This document shows positions 8,299-16,600 of a stretch of DNA of 44,837 nt, one piece after another. The position numbers and the translations under genes are program-made. The DNA lies in NCBI GenBank assembly GCA_903863295.1, contig CAIPBM010000162.1:1-44837 (forward strand). The letters are read 5' to 3'. Each line of letters begins with the position of its first letter. Positions within the stretch are counted from its first letter, which is position 1. The DNA is from an uncultured Verrucomicrobiota bacterium (lineage in GTDB: Bacteria > Verrucomicrobiota > Verrucomicrobiia > Methylacidiphilales > UBA1321). The notes beneath the pieces were generated by a model. That model searched no databases, was not told the origin of the DNA, and was given only the letters and a program-made list of their open reading frames with translations.

Positions 8299-9071
8299 AC
8301 GAAGGCTGGGTAAAACTTTATCGAAGCTTGCTCGATCACCCGCGCTTTCGCGATGGTGCATGGCTAAAGGTATGGCTGTTCCTACTCTGCCGCGCCACGC
8401 ACGCCGCCTATCGTGTTGTCTTCGAGGGCAAGGACACGATGTTGCAGCCCGGTCAGCTTATAACGAGCCGTCAGACCATAGTAGATTTTTGCAAGGTTGA
8501 GCGCTCCAAGGTCGAACGGATTCTCAAAAAGTTGGAAAGCGAGCATCAAATTGAGCAACTGACAACTTCTGCATGTCGTTTAATTACAATCACTAATTGG
8601 GATAGATACCAGAGAAGTGAGCAACCAATTGAGCAGCAAGTGAGCAACGACCGAGCAACGAGTGAGCAACGAGTGAGCACACACAAGAATGGTAAGAAGG
8701 TAGAGAATGATAAGAACCATACGGTTACCCCGTGGCCGGGGGCTGAGGTTGTGGAGGCGTGGAACTCAGCCGGACTGATGAAATGCGTCAAAGTCACCGA
8801 CAAGCGGAGGGAGCACCTTAACGCCCGCTTGAAGTCGCCGTTCTTCGTCCAGCATTGGAGACAAGCCCTGACGATTATCTCGGAGTCCGACTTCTGCCAG
8901 GGTCGAGGTACGCGTGGTTGGAAGGCCAATTTCGATTGGTTCATCCGAAGCGATGATGCCGTCACCAATGCCGTCGAGGGCAAATATGGAGGCCCTGTAA
9001 TTTCCACCCAAACTCAAAAGTTCAATCCTGTCCCGCCTCCAGTCTCAATTCTAACCGAGGTATCTCCATGA
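8295..9071 (+). CDS. Phage-type replication initiator (DnaD/O-like)
   Basis: This 258-residue protein opens MNEGWVKLYRSLLDHP, typical of phage replisome-organiser N-termini. A winged-helix pattern follows (LITSRQTIVDFCKVERSKVERILKKLESEHQIEQL, ending with the TITNWDRYQ wing). After a polar linker, the C-terminal domain has WRQALTIISESDFCQGRGTRGWKANFDWFIRSDDAVTNAVEGKYG, matching the 'sxFlxGxnxxgWkAxFDWflxxxNxxKilEGxY' signature of phage DnaD-like and O-like proteins that load helicase. The start is at the ATGA overlap with the previous gene; ATG codons at 8265 and 8283 are in frame but less likely. The next gene is a DnaB-type helicase, its expected partner. The linker contains 11-bp-spaced repeats that look like the replication origin. 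Confidence 0.85.
   Translation: MNEGWVKLYRSLLDHPRFRDGAWLKVWLFLLCRATHAAYRVVFEGKDTMLQPGQLITSRQTIVDFCKVERSKVERILKKLESEHQIEQLTTSACRLITITNWDRYQRSEQPIEQQVSNDRATSEQRVSTHKNGKKVENDKNHTVTPWPGAEVVEAWNSAGLMKCVKVTDKRREHLNARLKSPFFVQHWRQALTIISESDFCQGRGTRGWKANFDWFIRSDDAVTNAVEGKYGGPVISTQTQKFNPVPPPVSILTEVSP
8616..8680 (+). repeat. Six phased iterons inside the initiator gene, predicted replication origin
   Basis: GAGCA occurs at 8619, 8631, 8642, 8653, 8664 and 8675, so steps are 12, 11, 11, 11 and 11 bases. Four copies extend to AGTGAGCA (8616, 8639, 8661, 8672). The period is about one helical turn and is not a multiple of three, so it cannot be explained by a repeated peptide. AT-rich sequence lies just upstream (about 8576-8610) and an A/G-rich stretch downstream (8681-8720). 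This resembles lambda, where the O initiator binds iterons inside its own gene next to an AT-rich unwinding region. Confidence 0.7.
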
Positions 9072-10432
9072 TTATGCCGGCGCCAGCAACTTCCAAATCC
9101 AAACCTCCGATCAGGCGCAGTCGCTCCAACGCTACGGCCGAGACGTTGTCACCTACGGCCATCTACAGCGACGACGCCGAGAAAGCCGTGATTGGCTCAA
9201 TGATGGCTCAGCCCGGAGAAGTTATGGACGATGCGAAGGCCATGTTGAGCATGGACGACTTTTTTGTCCCCGCTCACCAAGAAATTTTCAGGGAACTTGT
9301 CGCCATGTGGAACTCGGGCGTGGCCATCGACGTGTACCTCATCCACCAGCGATTGATCGACCGGAAGCTGGCCGAGTCGGTGGGAAGTCCTGGAATCCTC
9401 AGTGAATTGCTCACCAGCTTTGCTTCGCACCTGAACGTCGGGTTCTACATTCAGGAGGTTAAGAAGAAGTCTATGTTGAGGGCGCTGCAACGAGGTTGCG
9501 TCACGGTAGCCCAGGACATCGCAGAGAATCCTGACAAGGCCTACGATGTAGCGGAGCGTGCATCGTCTCTTTTTTCCAGGATCGACTCGCTCAAGGAATC
9601 AAGTCCGATTCTGGACGCTGCCGCGTGTGTTGCACGGTTTAATTTGGAAAGAGATGCGATTCAGCGTGGGGAAGGTGCTAACCGGATGGCTTCGGGCATT
9701 ATGCGGATAGACGAGGCAAATGGAGGGTTTCCGCTTCCAGGCTTTGTGGTGATCGCCAGTGGACCTGGTGGCGGTAAAACTGCTATCGCTGGTAACCTCC
9801 TCGCGAACTTTTGCAGCTACGACATTGGCGTCGGGGTTTTCTCTCTCGAGATGACGATTCCGCAGCTTATCAAACGAGCGGTCGCATCCGCGGCCAGAAT
9901 CGACTCCCGCCGTCTCAATGGCAAAATACACGACGCCGAACAGTTGCGGGTTGATGCAGCGACCAACGAGATACGTCAGTGGCCATTCTGGATCGACGAG
10001 ACTGCGAATTTGACGCCAGCCGATCTCCGGAGCAAATGCCGTCAGTTGGTAAAAAAAGGAGCCAAAGTGATCGAGCTCGACTACCTCCAACTCATGCGCG
10101 GATCCAATCGACAGGACGAGCGCCGGGAGCAAGTAGCAGAAATTACACGCACCATCAAATTGCTTACGAATGAACTTGGCATCCTTTTTATCGTTTTGGC
10201 ACAAGTGAATCGTGAGGGGCGCAAGCGTGGTGAGTTGCAGCTATCCGACTTGGCAGAATCCTCGACTATCGAGCAGGACGCCGACGCCGTTTTGTTGTTG
10301 GAGCGAAAGGCAGGATGCGACGGTTGTCCTACCTCAGCGATTCCGTATATCGCTCGCTGGGCCAAATACCGGGACGGTTCCATTGGCGACATGGAACTGA
10401 CCTACAACGCCCCGGAGCTTCGGTTTACGTGA
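9068..10432 (+). CDS. dnaB: DnaB-type replicative DNA helicase
   Basis: This 454-residue protein has both DnaB domains. The N-terminal helical domain begins with YSDDAEKAVIGSMMAQPGEV and DDFFVPAHQEIFRELVAMW. The RecA-like ATPase core follows from about residue 210: Walker A GPGGGKTAIAGNLLANF, SLEMTIPQLIKR, then Walker B-like KVIELDYLQLMRG, and the FIVLAQVNREG and ESSTIEQDADAVLLLERK segments. These are all hallmarks of hexameric DnaB helicases. It is shorter than chromosomal DnaB and lies directly after the initiator with an ATGA overlap, so it is the element's own helicase. It would unwind the fork and recruit host primase. Its stop overlaps the next start as GTGA. Confidence 0.95.
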   Translation: MIMPAPATSKSKPPIRRSRSNATAETLSPTAIYSDDAEKAVIGSMMAQPGEVMDDAKAMLSMDDFFVPAHQEIFRELVAMWNSGVAIDVYLIHQRLIDRKLAESVGSPGILSELLTSFASHLNVGFYIQEVKKKSMLRALQRGCVTVAQDIAENPDKAYDVAERASSLFSRIDSLKESSPILDAAACVARFNLERDAIQRGEGANRMASGIMRIDEANGGFPLPGFVVIASGPGGGKTAIAGNLLANFCSYDIGVGVFSLEMTIPQLIKRAVASAARIDSRRLNGKIHDAEQLRVDAATNEIRQWPFWIDETANLTPADLRSKCRQLVKKGAKVIELDYLQLMRGSNRQDERREQVAEITRTIKLLTNELGILFIVLAQVNREGRKRGELQLSDLAESSTIEQDADAVLLLERKAGCDGCPTSAIPYIARWAKYRDGSIGDMELTYNAPELRFT

Positions 10433-10971
10433 AACTCGAACCGTTCCACCCTTCCCAATCCCGGATCGTGGGTCAATGGTTGCTCACGCTCACCCAGGCC
10501 CGGTATCCAGCGCACGCGGGCGTCTTCGTTTACAACGACGGGACGACAAGGTTCTATGACATCTTCTCGCATCGTTTTATCCATGATTCGGGTCATCCTA
10601 TCCAATGGCAGGATCAATTCTGGCTTCGCGAGGTATTCGACGAAATCTGCGTGGGTGAGGACGCCGAACTGTTCTGTCGATACACCCGCCGCATAGAAAT
10701 TGGTAAGCAAGTAACCAGTTGGATTCTCCGGGCCAATCGGGAGCACCGTTACCAAATCGACGACGGACAGGACATCTTGCCGGTTTCGCTTATGATCAAC
10801 AACCATCTGGAAGTTCAGTATTGGTCGGAGATAGCGAAATTCTGTGTCTATCAGCCCCTCAAGCGTGAGAACCCGAGGGAGCCGCTTCTGCCGTTTCCTG
10901 ATAGCCCCAGCGACCCCAGCGACGCGCAGTTGAACGTGCCCGTTGACATGCCCAAACCGTGGTGGAAATAA
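10429..10971 (+). CDS. Hypothetical protein, 180 aa
   Basis: The chosen start is GTG 10429, because GTGA overlaps the helicase stop; the longer open frame lies inside the helicase gene. The protein (VKLEPFHPSQSRIVGQWLL...) has an even mix of polar and aromatic residues, no signal peptide and no membrane segment, and a Pro/Asp-rich C-terminal tail (PFPDSPSDPSDAQ) ending KPWWK. I do not recognise a family. Its place between helicase and packaging-like gene suggests a DNA-metabolism or regulatory role, which is only inference from position. Confidence 0.7.
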   Translation: MKLEPFHPSQSRIVGQWLLTLTQARYPAHAGVFVYNDGTTRFYDIFSHRFIHDSGHPIQWQDQFWLREVFDEICVGEDAELFCRYTRRIEIGKQVTSWILRANREHRYQIDDGQDILPVSLMINNHLEVQYWSEIAKFCVYQPLKRENPREPLLPFPDSPSDPSDAQLNVPVDMPKPWWK

Positions 10972-10975
10972 AATT

Positions 10976-11401
10976 ATGACCAAAAATAAAAAGGAGGCCA
11001 AACCTGAACACTCAAGGCCACACGTGATTTTCGCATGGTGGCATTCGCCTAAGCTGACTATCAACGGCGTAGTCGAGTGTCTAAATGATGGTGCCGCGCA
11101 CTATATTGATCTTCGGAAAATGATGGAAGAAACCGGTCGGCCACCGAGCTGGTACATGAACCAATTGGAACAGGCTGCTCTGCGTGATGTCGACTCCATC
11201 CGTATCCGCGTCGAGTCAAAGTATGTTCGCCCTTTACAGCTTTTACCCAACGTCCATGCCGCAATCGGTCTGCTGAACGAACAACGTGTTTTTGACGCCG
11301 ACTCACACCTTATCACACCAGAATTTGAAGGGGCTGTTGAGTATGTCACGGCACAAATTGGACTGGCGTTGGCTGAAGTTCTGCCTCGAAAAGAATCGTA
11401 A
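10976..11401 (+). CDS. Hypothetical protein, 141 aa
   Basis: The start ATG 10976 is four bases after the previous stop. The N-terminus is lysine-rich (MTKNKKEAKPEHSRPH), then come HVIFAWWHSPKLTINGVVECLNDGAAHYIDLRKMMEETGRP and a Leu/Val-rich C-terminal half. No membrane segment or known motif was seen. Operon position and spacing support a real gene; function is unknown. Confidence 0.7.
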   Translation: MTKNKKEAKPEHSRPHVIFAWWHSPKLTINGVVECLNDGAAHYIDLRKMMEETGRPPSWYMNQLEQAALRDVDSIRIRVESKYVRPLQLLPNVHAAIGLLNEQRVFDADSHLITPEFEGAVEYVTAQIGLALAEVLPRKES

Positions 11402-11432
11402 AATCCGTCAGATTTGATACTTCGCTTTCGAC

Positions 11433-12041
11433 ATGAAGAAACCCAAGGGACCCGCGAAACCCGCTTCAAAAGGGAAGCCTTCGCGGATTGCCCGGTCGAA
11501 ATCGGGCAAGAAACCTATCCCGGCAAAGCCGACGATAATTCCGCGTTTGGACGGTCGGGCGGGTAAGCCAAACGATGTCGCCTGGCATGACCGGTTCCTG
11601 CAATCTCTGCGGGCCAACTTCAATGTGACGACGGCGTGTGATCTGGCCGGTGTGAACCGTGATGTGGCATACGATCACCGGGAGAAGTTTGCGAGTTTCG
11701 CCGAGGAGTGGGAACGGGCGCGCAAGGCTGGGCGCAAGATGCGGGCCGACGCGGTGGAAGACGGTTTCCTCGACCGAATCCAGAACGGCGTTCCGGCGTT
11801 CACCGGCAGCGGCGCGCCGATCCTTGATCCGAAGACAAAGGTGCAGTGCCGTGAATTCCAAGACACGGTGGTTCTCAAGGCTCTCGCGGCGATCATGCCG
11901 GACGTCTATAGCGAGAAGCGCCGAGTCGAACTCTCTGGCAAGCTGACGATGTCGGATGAAGAGATTGCCGAGGCAAGCGTGGATACCGAGAAGAGTCTGT
12001 TGCTGACGCTGGCGGGCGGCCTAAAGGGGGCGAAGCCGTAA
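11433..12041 (+). CDS. Terminase small subunit-like protein
   Basis: This 202-residue protein starts with a Lys/Pro-rich tail (about 45 residues), then a homeodomain-like segment: FLQSLRANFNVTTACDLAGVNRDVAYDHREKFASFAEEWERARKAGRKMRADAVEDGFLDRIQNG. The pattern 'vtxACxxAGVxRxxxYxxrexxxxFaxxWexAxxxgxdxlExxaxxR' is the DNA-binding part of many phage terminase small subunits. The C-terminal half (KALAAIMPDVYSEKRRVELSGKLTMSDEE) also fits that family. Such subunits recognise the packaging site and present DNA to the large subunit. No large terminase follows: the next plus-strand gene is an Ala/Pro-rich protein. A terminase small subunit without a large one is a feature of several phage satellites, and also of decayed prophages. 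Confidence 0.7.
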   Translation: MKKPKGPAKPASKGKPSRIARSKSGKKPIPAKPTIIPRLDGRAGKPNDVAWHDRFLQSLRANFNVTTACDLAGVNRDVAYDHREKFASFAEEWERARKAGRKMRADAVEDGFLDRIQNGVPAFTGSGAPILDPKTKVQCREFQDTVVLKALAAIMPDVYSEKRRVELSGKLTMSDEEIAEASVDTEKSLLLTLAGGLKGAKP

Positions 12042-12047
12042 AGCCAT

Positions 12048-12242
12048 TTACGTTCTAGGCCAGTATTCAATGTGCATGGGATTGGCCTGGCACTGAAAGG
12101 GTTCGTATTCGGGATTATAGTTGATGTGTCCCTCTGGTGGGGGAGACATGCGCGGCACCTCGTCCCAGGTGATCGGAAGGCTATACACTTCCTTGGGTTT
12201 GCACTTCTGGCAGTATCTACGTTTCGTTGGTTGGTCGGCCAT
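12048..12242 (-). CDS. Small CxxC zinc-ribbon-like protein, 64 aa
   Basis: On the minus strand MADQPTKRRYCQKCKPKEVYSLPI starts a 64-residue frame with YCQKC near residue 10 and FQCQANPMHIEYW near the end. The three Cys and one His could make a single zinc site. The gene is convergent with the terminase-like gene, with stops six bases apart. An upstream ATG (12254) exists, but ATG 12242 is preferred because the residues before it add nothing. It is the only minus-strand gene in this half of the element, and sits where a phage would encode its large terminase. Function is unknown. Confidence 0.5.
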   Translation of the reverse strand: MADQPTKRRYCQKCKPKEVYSLPITWDEVPRMSPPPEGHINYNPEYEPFQCQANPMHIEYWPRT

Positions 12243-12544
12243 AGGTAACAACATACATCCGATCCATTATCGCTCAATCGCGATACGATTTAGCTTTTCA
12301 GCGACCACATGGCCGTAATAGGGAAAGCAATGCCAGGCCGGAACAACTTCATTTTGCAGCGATTTTCAGGCGTGTCGCCTGCCGCATTTGCTGGGGCCGG
12401 TCTGTACCCCCAATCGTTTCAGCCGTTGAGCGAAATCAACGGGTTTTCTACCCATGTCTAAACCATCCTACTGTCCTCCTACATCAGGCAGCGCCCACAC
12501 TCTGTGCGCTGATAACGCGTCTCAACTTCAACCGGGAGTGAGCC
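12243..12544. other. Non-coding gap with hairpins, possible deletion junction
   Basis: No convincing gene is seen in these 302 bases. They hold a palindrome TATCGC/GCGATA at 12268-12285, possibly an operator of the minus-strand zinc gene, a 6-bp hairpin CAGGCG-TGT-CGCCTG at 12367-12381, and a longer bulged hairpin at 12489-12511 (CAGCGC...GCGCTG with an inner CACA/TGTG). In a complete phage the large terminase, portal and capsid genes would be expected here. Confidence 0.4.
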
Positions 12545-13618
12545 GTGACTCCTGGACCTAATCCTTACGCGGGTTTCAATCAACAACGCCTCATGGGGTA
12601 CGGCAGTGGTATGGGTGCCTACGAAGGCGGCATGGTGATGGGAAGCTATGGTCGTTACCGTCCCGATACTCAGGGCGCTGTCACCGGCCCAACTGGTAGT
12701 TCCTCGGGCGCTAATCCCGAAGCCCGCGCAATGGGTCGCGAGGCAATGTTGGAACAGCAGGCACGGGCACAAAAGACCACGGAGGACATGGGTGCGTTTC
12801 GGCAGGGACAGAACACTGCCGCTGCCGCTGACCAGGACAAATCCATCGCGGCTTACCGCACCGCCCGCGATAACAGCCAAGGCGCGGTCGATTCTCGCAA
12901 CGAGCGCGTGGCGGCAACGCAACTCGGTATTGATCCGAGTTCCAGCCCGCAGGACATTGCGGATGCTGCCAGTGGCCCGACTCGCATGGGGCCGGATGGC
13001 AAAATGATTGGTGCGGGTACTCAGCCGGTGAACATGGATCCCACTCAGCCGTCACCTGCTTCGACGCCGGGGCAGGTTCAGCCGAATGCAACTGACATCA
13101 CGAACGCCGCACGTCAGGTGCAGGCTCAGAAGAACGGTCAGGCGGATGCGGCTCAGGCCACCGCTTTCGCTGTCGGTGCCAACCCAACCGGAAGGCCCGC
13201 GACCGGAGCGAATCCTTTTACTGCCGGGATTGCGCCACACGCTACAACGAATATGGCGGTCTCTCCCTTACCGGGAGTTCCCGCACAAGCCGCATCGGTA
13301 CAAGCTTCCCCGGCAACTCCTCCCGCTCCAACTCAGGCCACACCGCAACCACCCGTTGCGCCAACTCAACCGCCGCGCCCGATGGGTGATCCCAACAATA
13401 CCGCGCGGTTTGGCCCTAAACTATCGGGCGGCGGTTCGATGCCGGTGACCTCGACAACGACGCAAACAGCGAGTTCATCCGGTGCTTTCCCGCATTCGGG
13501 TGCGCCCCCGAAACCCTCCTCCCTGCCTATCATGGGCACGGCAACGCTTCGCCCTCCGGTTCCGACCATGCCCATCGTTCGCCGACAGAACCAATCACTG
13601 GTTGGTGCATACCAATAA
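12545..13618 (+). CDS. Ala/Pro/Gln-rich protein, 357 aa, upstream of the giant gene
   Basis: The start is GTG 12545, preceded by GGGAG seven bases upstream. The N-terminus is Gly/Tyr/Met-rich (MTPGPNPYAGFNQQRLMGYGSG). Residues about 55-130 are polar and helical (EAMLEQQARAQKTTEDMGAFRQG, AAAADQDKSIAAYRTARDN) and probably coiled coil. The second half is low-complexity Ala, Pro, Thr and Gln. There is no signal peptide and no membrane segment. It precedes the 4,182-residue protein by 60 bases on the same strand, and both share the Ala/Gln-rich style, so they are likely made together. It might be a virion-internal or scaffolding-type partner of the giant protein, but no family was recognised. Confidence 0.7.
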   Translation: MTPGPNPYAGFNQQRLMGYGSGMGAYEGGMVMGSYGRYRPDTQGAVTGPTGSSSGANPEARAMGREAMLEQQARAQKTTEDMGAFRQGQNTAAAADQDKSIAAYRTARDNSQGAVDSRNERVAATQLGIDPSSSPQDIADAASGPTRMGPDGKMIGAGTQPVNMDPTQPSPASTPGQVQPNATDITNAARQVQAQKNGQADAAQATAFAVGANPTGRPATGANPFTAGIAPHATTNMAVSPLPGVPAQAASVQASPATPPAPTQATPQPPVAPTQPPRPMGDPNNTARFGPKLSGGGSMPVTSTTTQTASSSGAFPHSGAPPKPSSLPIMGTATLRPPVPTMPIVRRQNQSLVGAYQ

Positions 13619-13678
13619 GCCGTGCCATGTCGCGCGGATTTCATCGCGTCGCAACTTTGAAACACGATCCGGTTTTTT

Positions 13679-16600
13679 ATGGCTGACACAATTTTTGACA
13701 CGTTTGGCCCCGTCAATCGACGCAGGGCAATGTTTAACACCAGCGGTAGTCCGTACCCTGATCCAAGCTTTGTCCCGGACGATACGGTTCAACCGGACGC
13801 AGCGCAAACTCCTCAAAACAATGGTCTGCTGGCACAGGAACAGCAGGACCAGACAAACGACCAGAAGCTCGCCGCTCAACAGGCGAAGCAGGCTCAAGCG
13901 GACGCCGCCGCGCAACAAAAACAGCAAGATGCTCAGTCGAAAATCGACCAGCAAAATACGGAGATGCAGGCGAAGGCAGATGCAGATAACTCGAAGTCCG
14001 CAGGCATCGTCACTAAGGCATCATCCTTTGTGGGGCCGGACGGGAAAGCGTATATCGCGCAAATGCCCACGGCCAATCCTGACGGAACCACGGCCTACAA
14101 ACCTACCGATCTCGGTATTCAGCCCGGTCCAGACGGCAGCGCCTATCGGGTTCATCGTAACCAATGGGGTGCCCAAGATTGGAGCGACCCGTATCAAGCT
14201 GGCGAAAACGCAAACGTCGCGCTGAATCCGCAAGGCCAGATTATTGCCACGCCCAAAGGCAAAGATGCCGCGTCTCTTCCCAAACAGGATGTGACGATGC
14301 AGGGGGTTACTGGTGGCAACGATCCGAACAACCCTGACATCCAAGTGGCCCCCAATGCTCCCCTCAACCGGCCTGACATCGTGGCGGGCATCAACGCCGA
14401 GGAAAAAAAGCTCCTCACTGGTAATGCGGATGGAACAGGTAAAACAGGAGCGGCTGGTCAACAGGTTGCCGACACCGTTGGAGCGGATGCCGACGACGCA
14501 ACGCAGAAGGCGTCTGACGCCTCAGCCAATTTCACGGCGGCGGTACAAGATCACCGGGACGCGGCCTCGGCTCTCCGTGATGCGGCCTCGAAGCGGGATG
14601 GAACGGACGCAATGGATAAAGCGTACCAGAACGCCGTCGACGATGAAGCGCGGGCACGCCAGGCTCTTGCTGCCGCGAGCCAGGCAAAGGCCAGCACCAA
14701 GCTTGATGCCGATTCCAAAACGGCGATCTCGAAAAAGGCGAAAGCTGACCCGCTCGGGTACCTATTAGCCAAAGGCGACCTCCCGTCAACGAATGCACCG
14801 CAACCTTCCCCGTCTGTTTCTTCGCAGTCTGCAGCGCCAGCGAACTGGCCTTCCGATTTGCCCCCTGAATGGGCGACCATGACGGGCGCACAACTTGGTC
14901 AGGTGAATCCCAAGCCCGGTCAGGAGAATCAATTGGCCAAGGCGATTGAACTAAAAGCTTCTCAGGAAACGGGTACGCAAATCGATCAGCCGAGCACCGC
15001 GCAGACCACCGATGCTACGGCTTCCCCGTCGCAACCCGCAGCCTCAGCTTCGCCGGATGATTCCGTCTCGAAAACGAGCAATGGCCCTGTCTCTGGCAGC
15101 AAAGCACAACCTCTACAGTCTTCCGCCCTGCCGCCGCAGAATGCGCACATACCCCCTGATAGCTCCAGTGGATCGGCGACAAATCCGAACCAGATTTTCG
15201 GCTCCAACGGGCAACCAATCGGTGAGGTCGGACTGGATGGGCAACTGAAACCTTATCGGCAAGTTGGGCAACCTGGCCGCCCGGGTGGTCTGCAGGCACC
15301 CAAAACTTTCGTCGGCCCAGAAGCTCCGGCACATACAATCCTCGCTCTCTCGGACAACGTCGCAAACGCAGTTGCCCAAGGCCTCGGCGAATCGCTCTTG
15401 GTTCCTACCGTTCGCGCCCAGGCCATGATTCATGATCTCGTGATGACCGGGCATGGACCGCGCCCCGCCAATCCGAATGACGGCTGGGACGGACGTGCGA
15501 CGCAAAGTGACGAAGACAGAATGGCTGATCTGGCTACCTCCGTCGTCGAGAACCCCCATTTGCAATCGAAAGACGCGGGCAAGTTGGGAAACTTCCTCAC
15601 GAAAACGGCGCCCGCTGGCGTGGCATCAACGGTTGGAACCATCTCGGTCGCCGGGGGTGATCCTGTCGTCATGGCCGGTCTCATGGGGTTATCTGGCGGA
15701 ACCTCGGGCTATTACGATGCAACCGCCAAAGGCGCCGACCCTAAAACGGCTCTCGCCTCGGGGGCTTACGGCGCGACGGTGAACACCCTCATGGGACTCG
15801 CTATGGGAGGAGGTTCCAAAGTCGCCGCGCGTCTCGCCTTCGGAAAAAATGCGGATGTGTTCCTTCAGGGCGCCTATAAACCCACGGTGACGGAAGCGGC
15901 GAAGTACCTTGCCGCGGATGGTGGCGCTCAAGCCCTTCTCGGTGGTTCAACGCAGTTAGGCACGAATGCGGTAGCGAAAACCCTTTACGATCCCAATCGT
16001 CCGATGCTTGACGGTGTGGTCAATGCTGCGGGGCAACAGGCCGTCTTTTCAGCGCTTCATTTTCCCACGTTGGCGGGGGCCCTGCTCAACTCGTCGACGC
16101 GAGGATCCATTCAGCGTGATACTTTGAACCTGGCTCATGCCGTTGACCAGTTACACAGCTTGCAGGTTACCGGTGGTCAAACCCTTGACGCGATAAACGC
16201 CTACCGCGCGAAGATGGCTGCGGATACCGCCTCGGCGATCAACGCGAACGACGCTCTTTCCCCGGAAGCCAAGGCCGCTGCTCGAAAGGGTATCTACACA
16301 ACGTGGTCACCTATGAGCGCCGATGAGTTCAAGTCGCTGCAAACCTCGGAGGATGGTTCCCTGCGGGCGTCTCCCGATAAGATTCAAGCTGCCGCTGACC
16401 GGGTAAACCAGTTGCAGGCGAGGTTGCAAAAGAACGTAGGCAACATTCTCGCGAATGCGCCCAAACCTACCCCAGCGGAAAAAGCTCAGGCAAACGCCCT
16501 CATTCCTTCCGATGTCCAGCAACAACAGTCGGCGCTCGACCAGTTCAATTCGACGCGGCCCGAAGGCACCGCACCTGCAACTACGGACACTCTGCAAAAA

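Noticed and set aside
13482..14225. Plus-strand frame of 247 aa spanning the end of the 357-aa gene and the start of the giant gene
   Set aside because: Its sequence is Arg/Ser/Thr-rich without structure and it overlaps two better frames.
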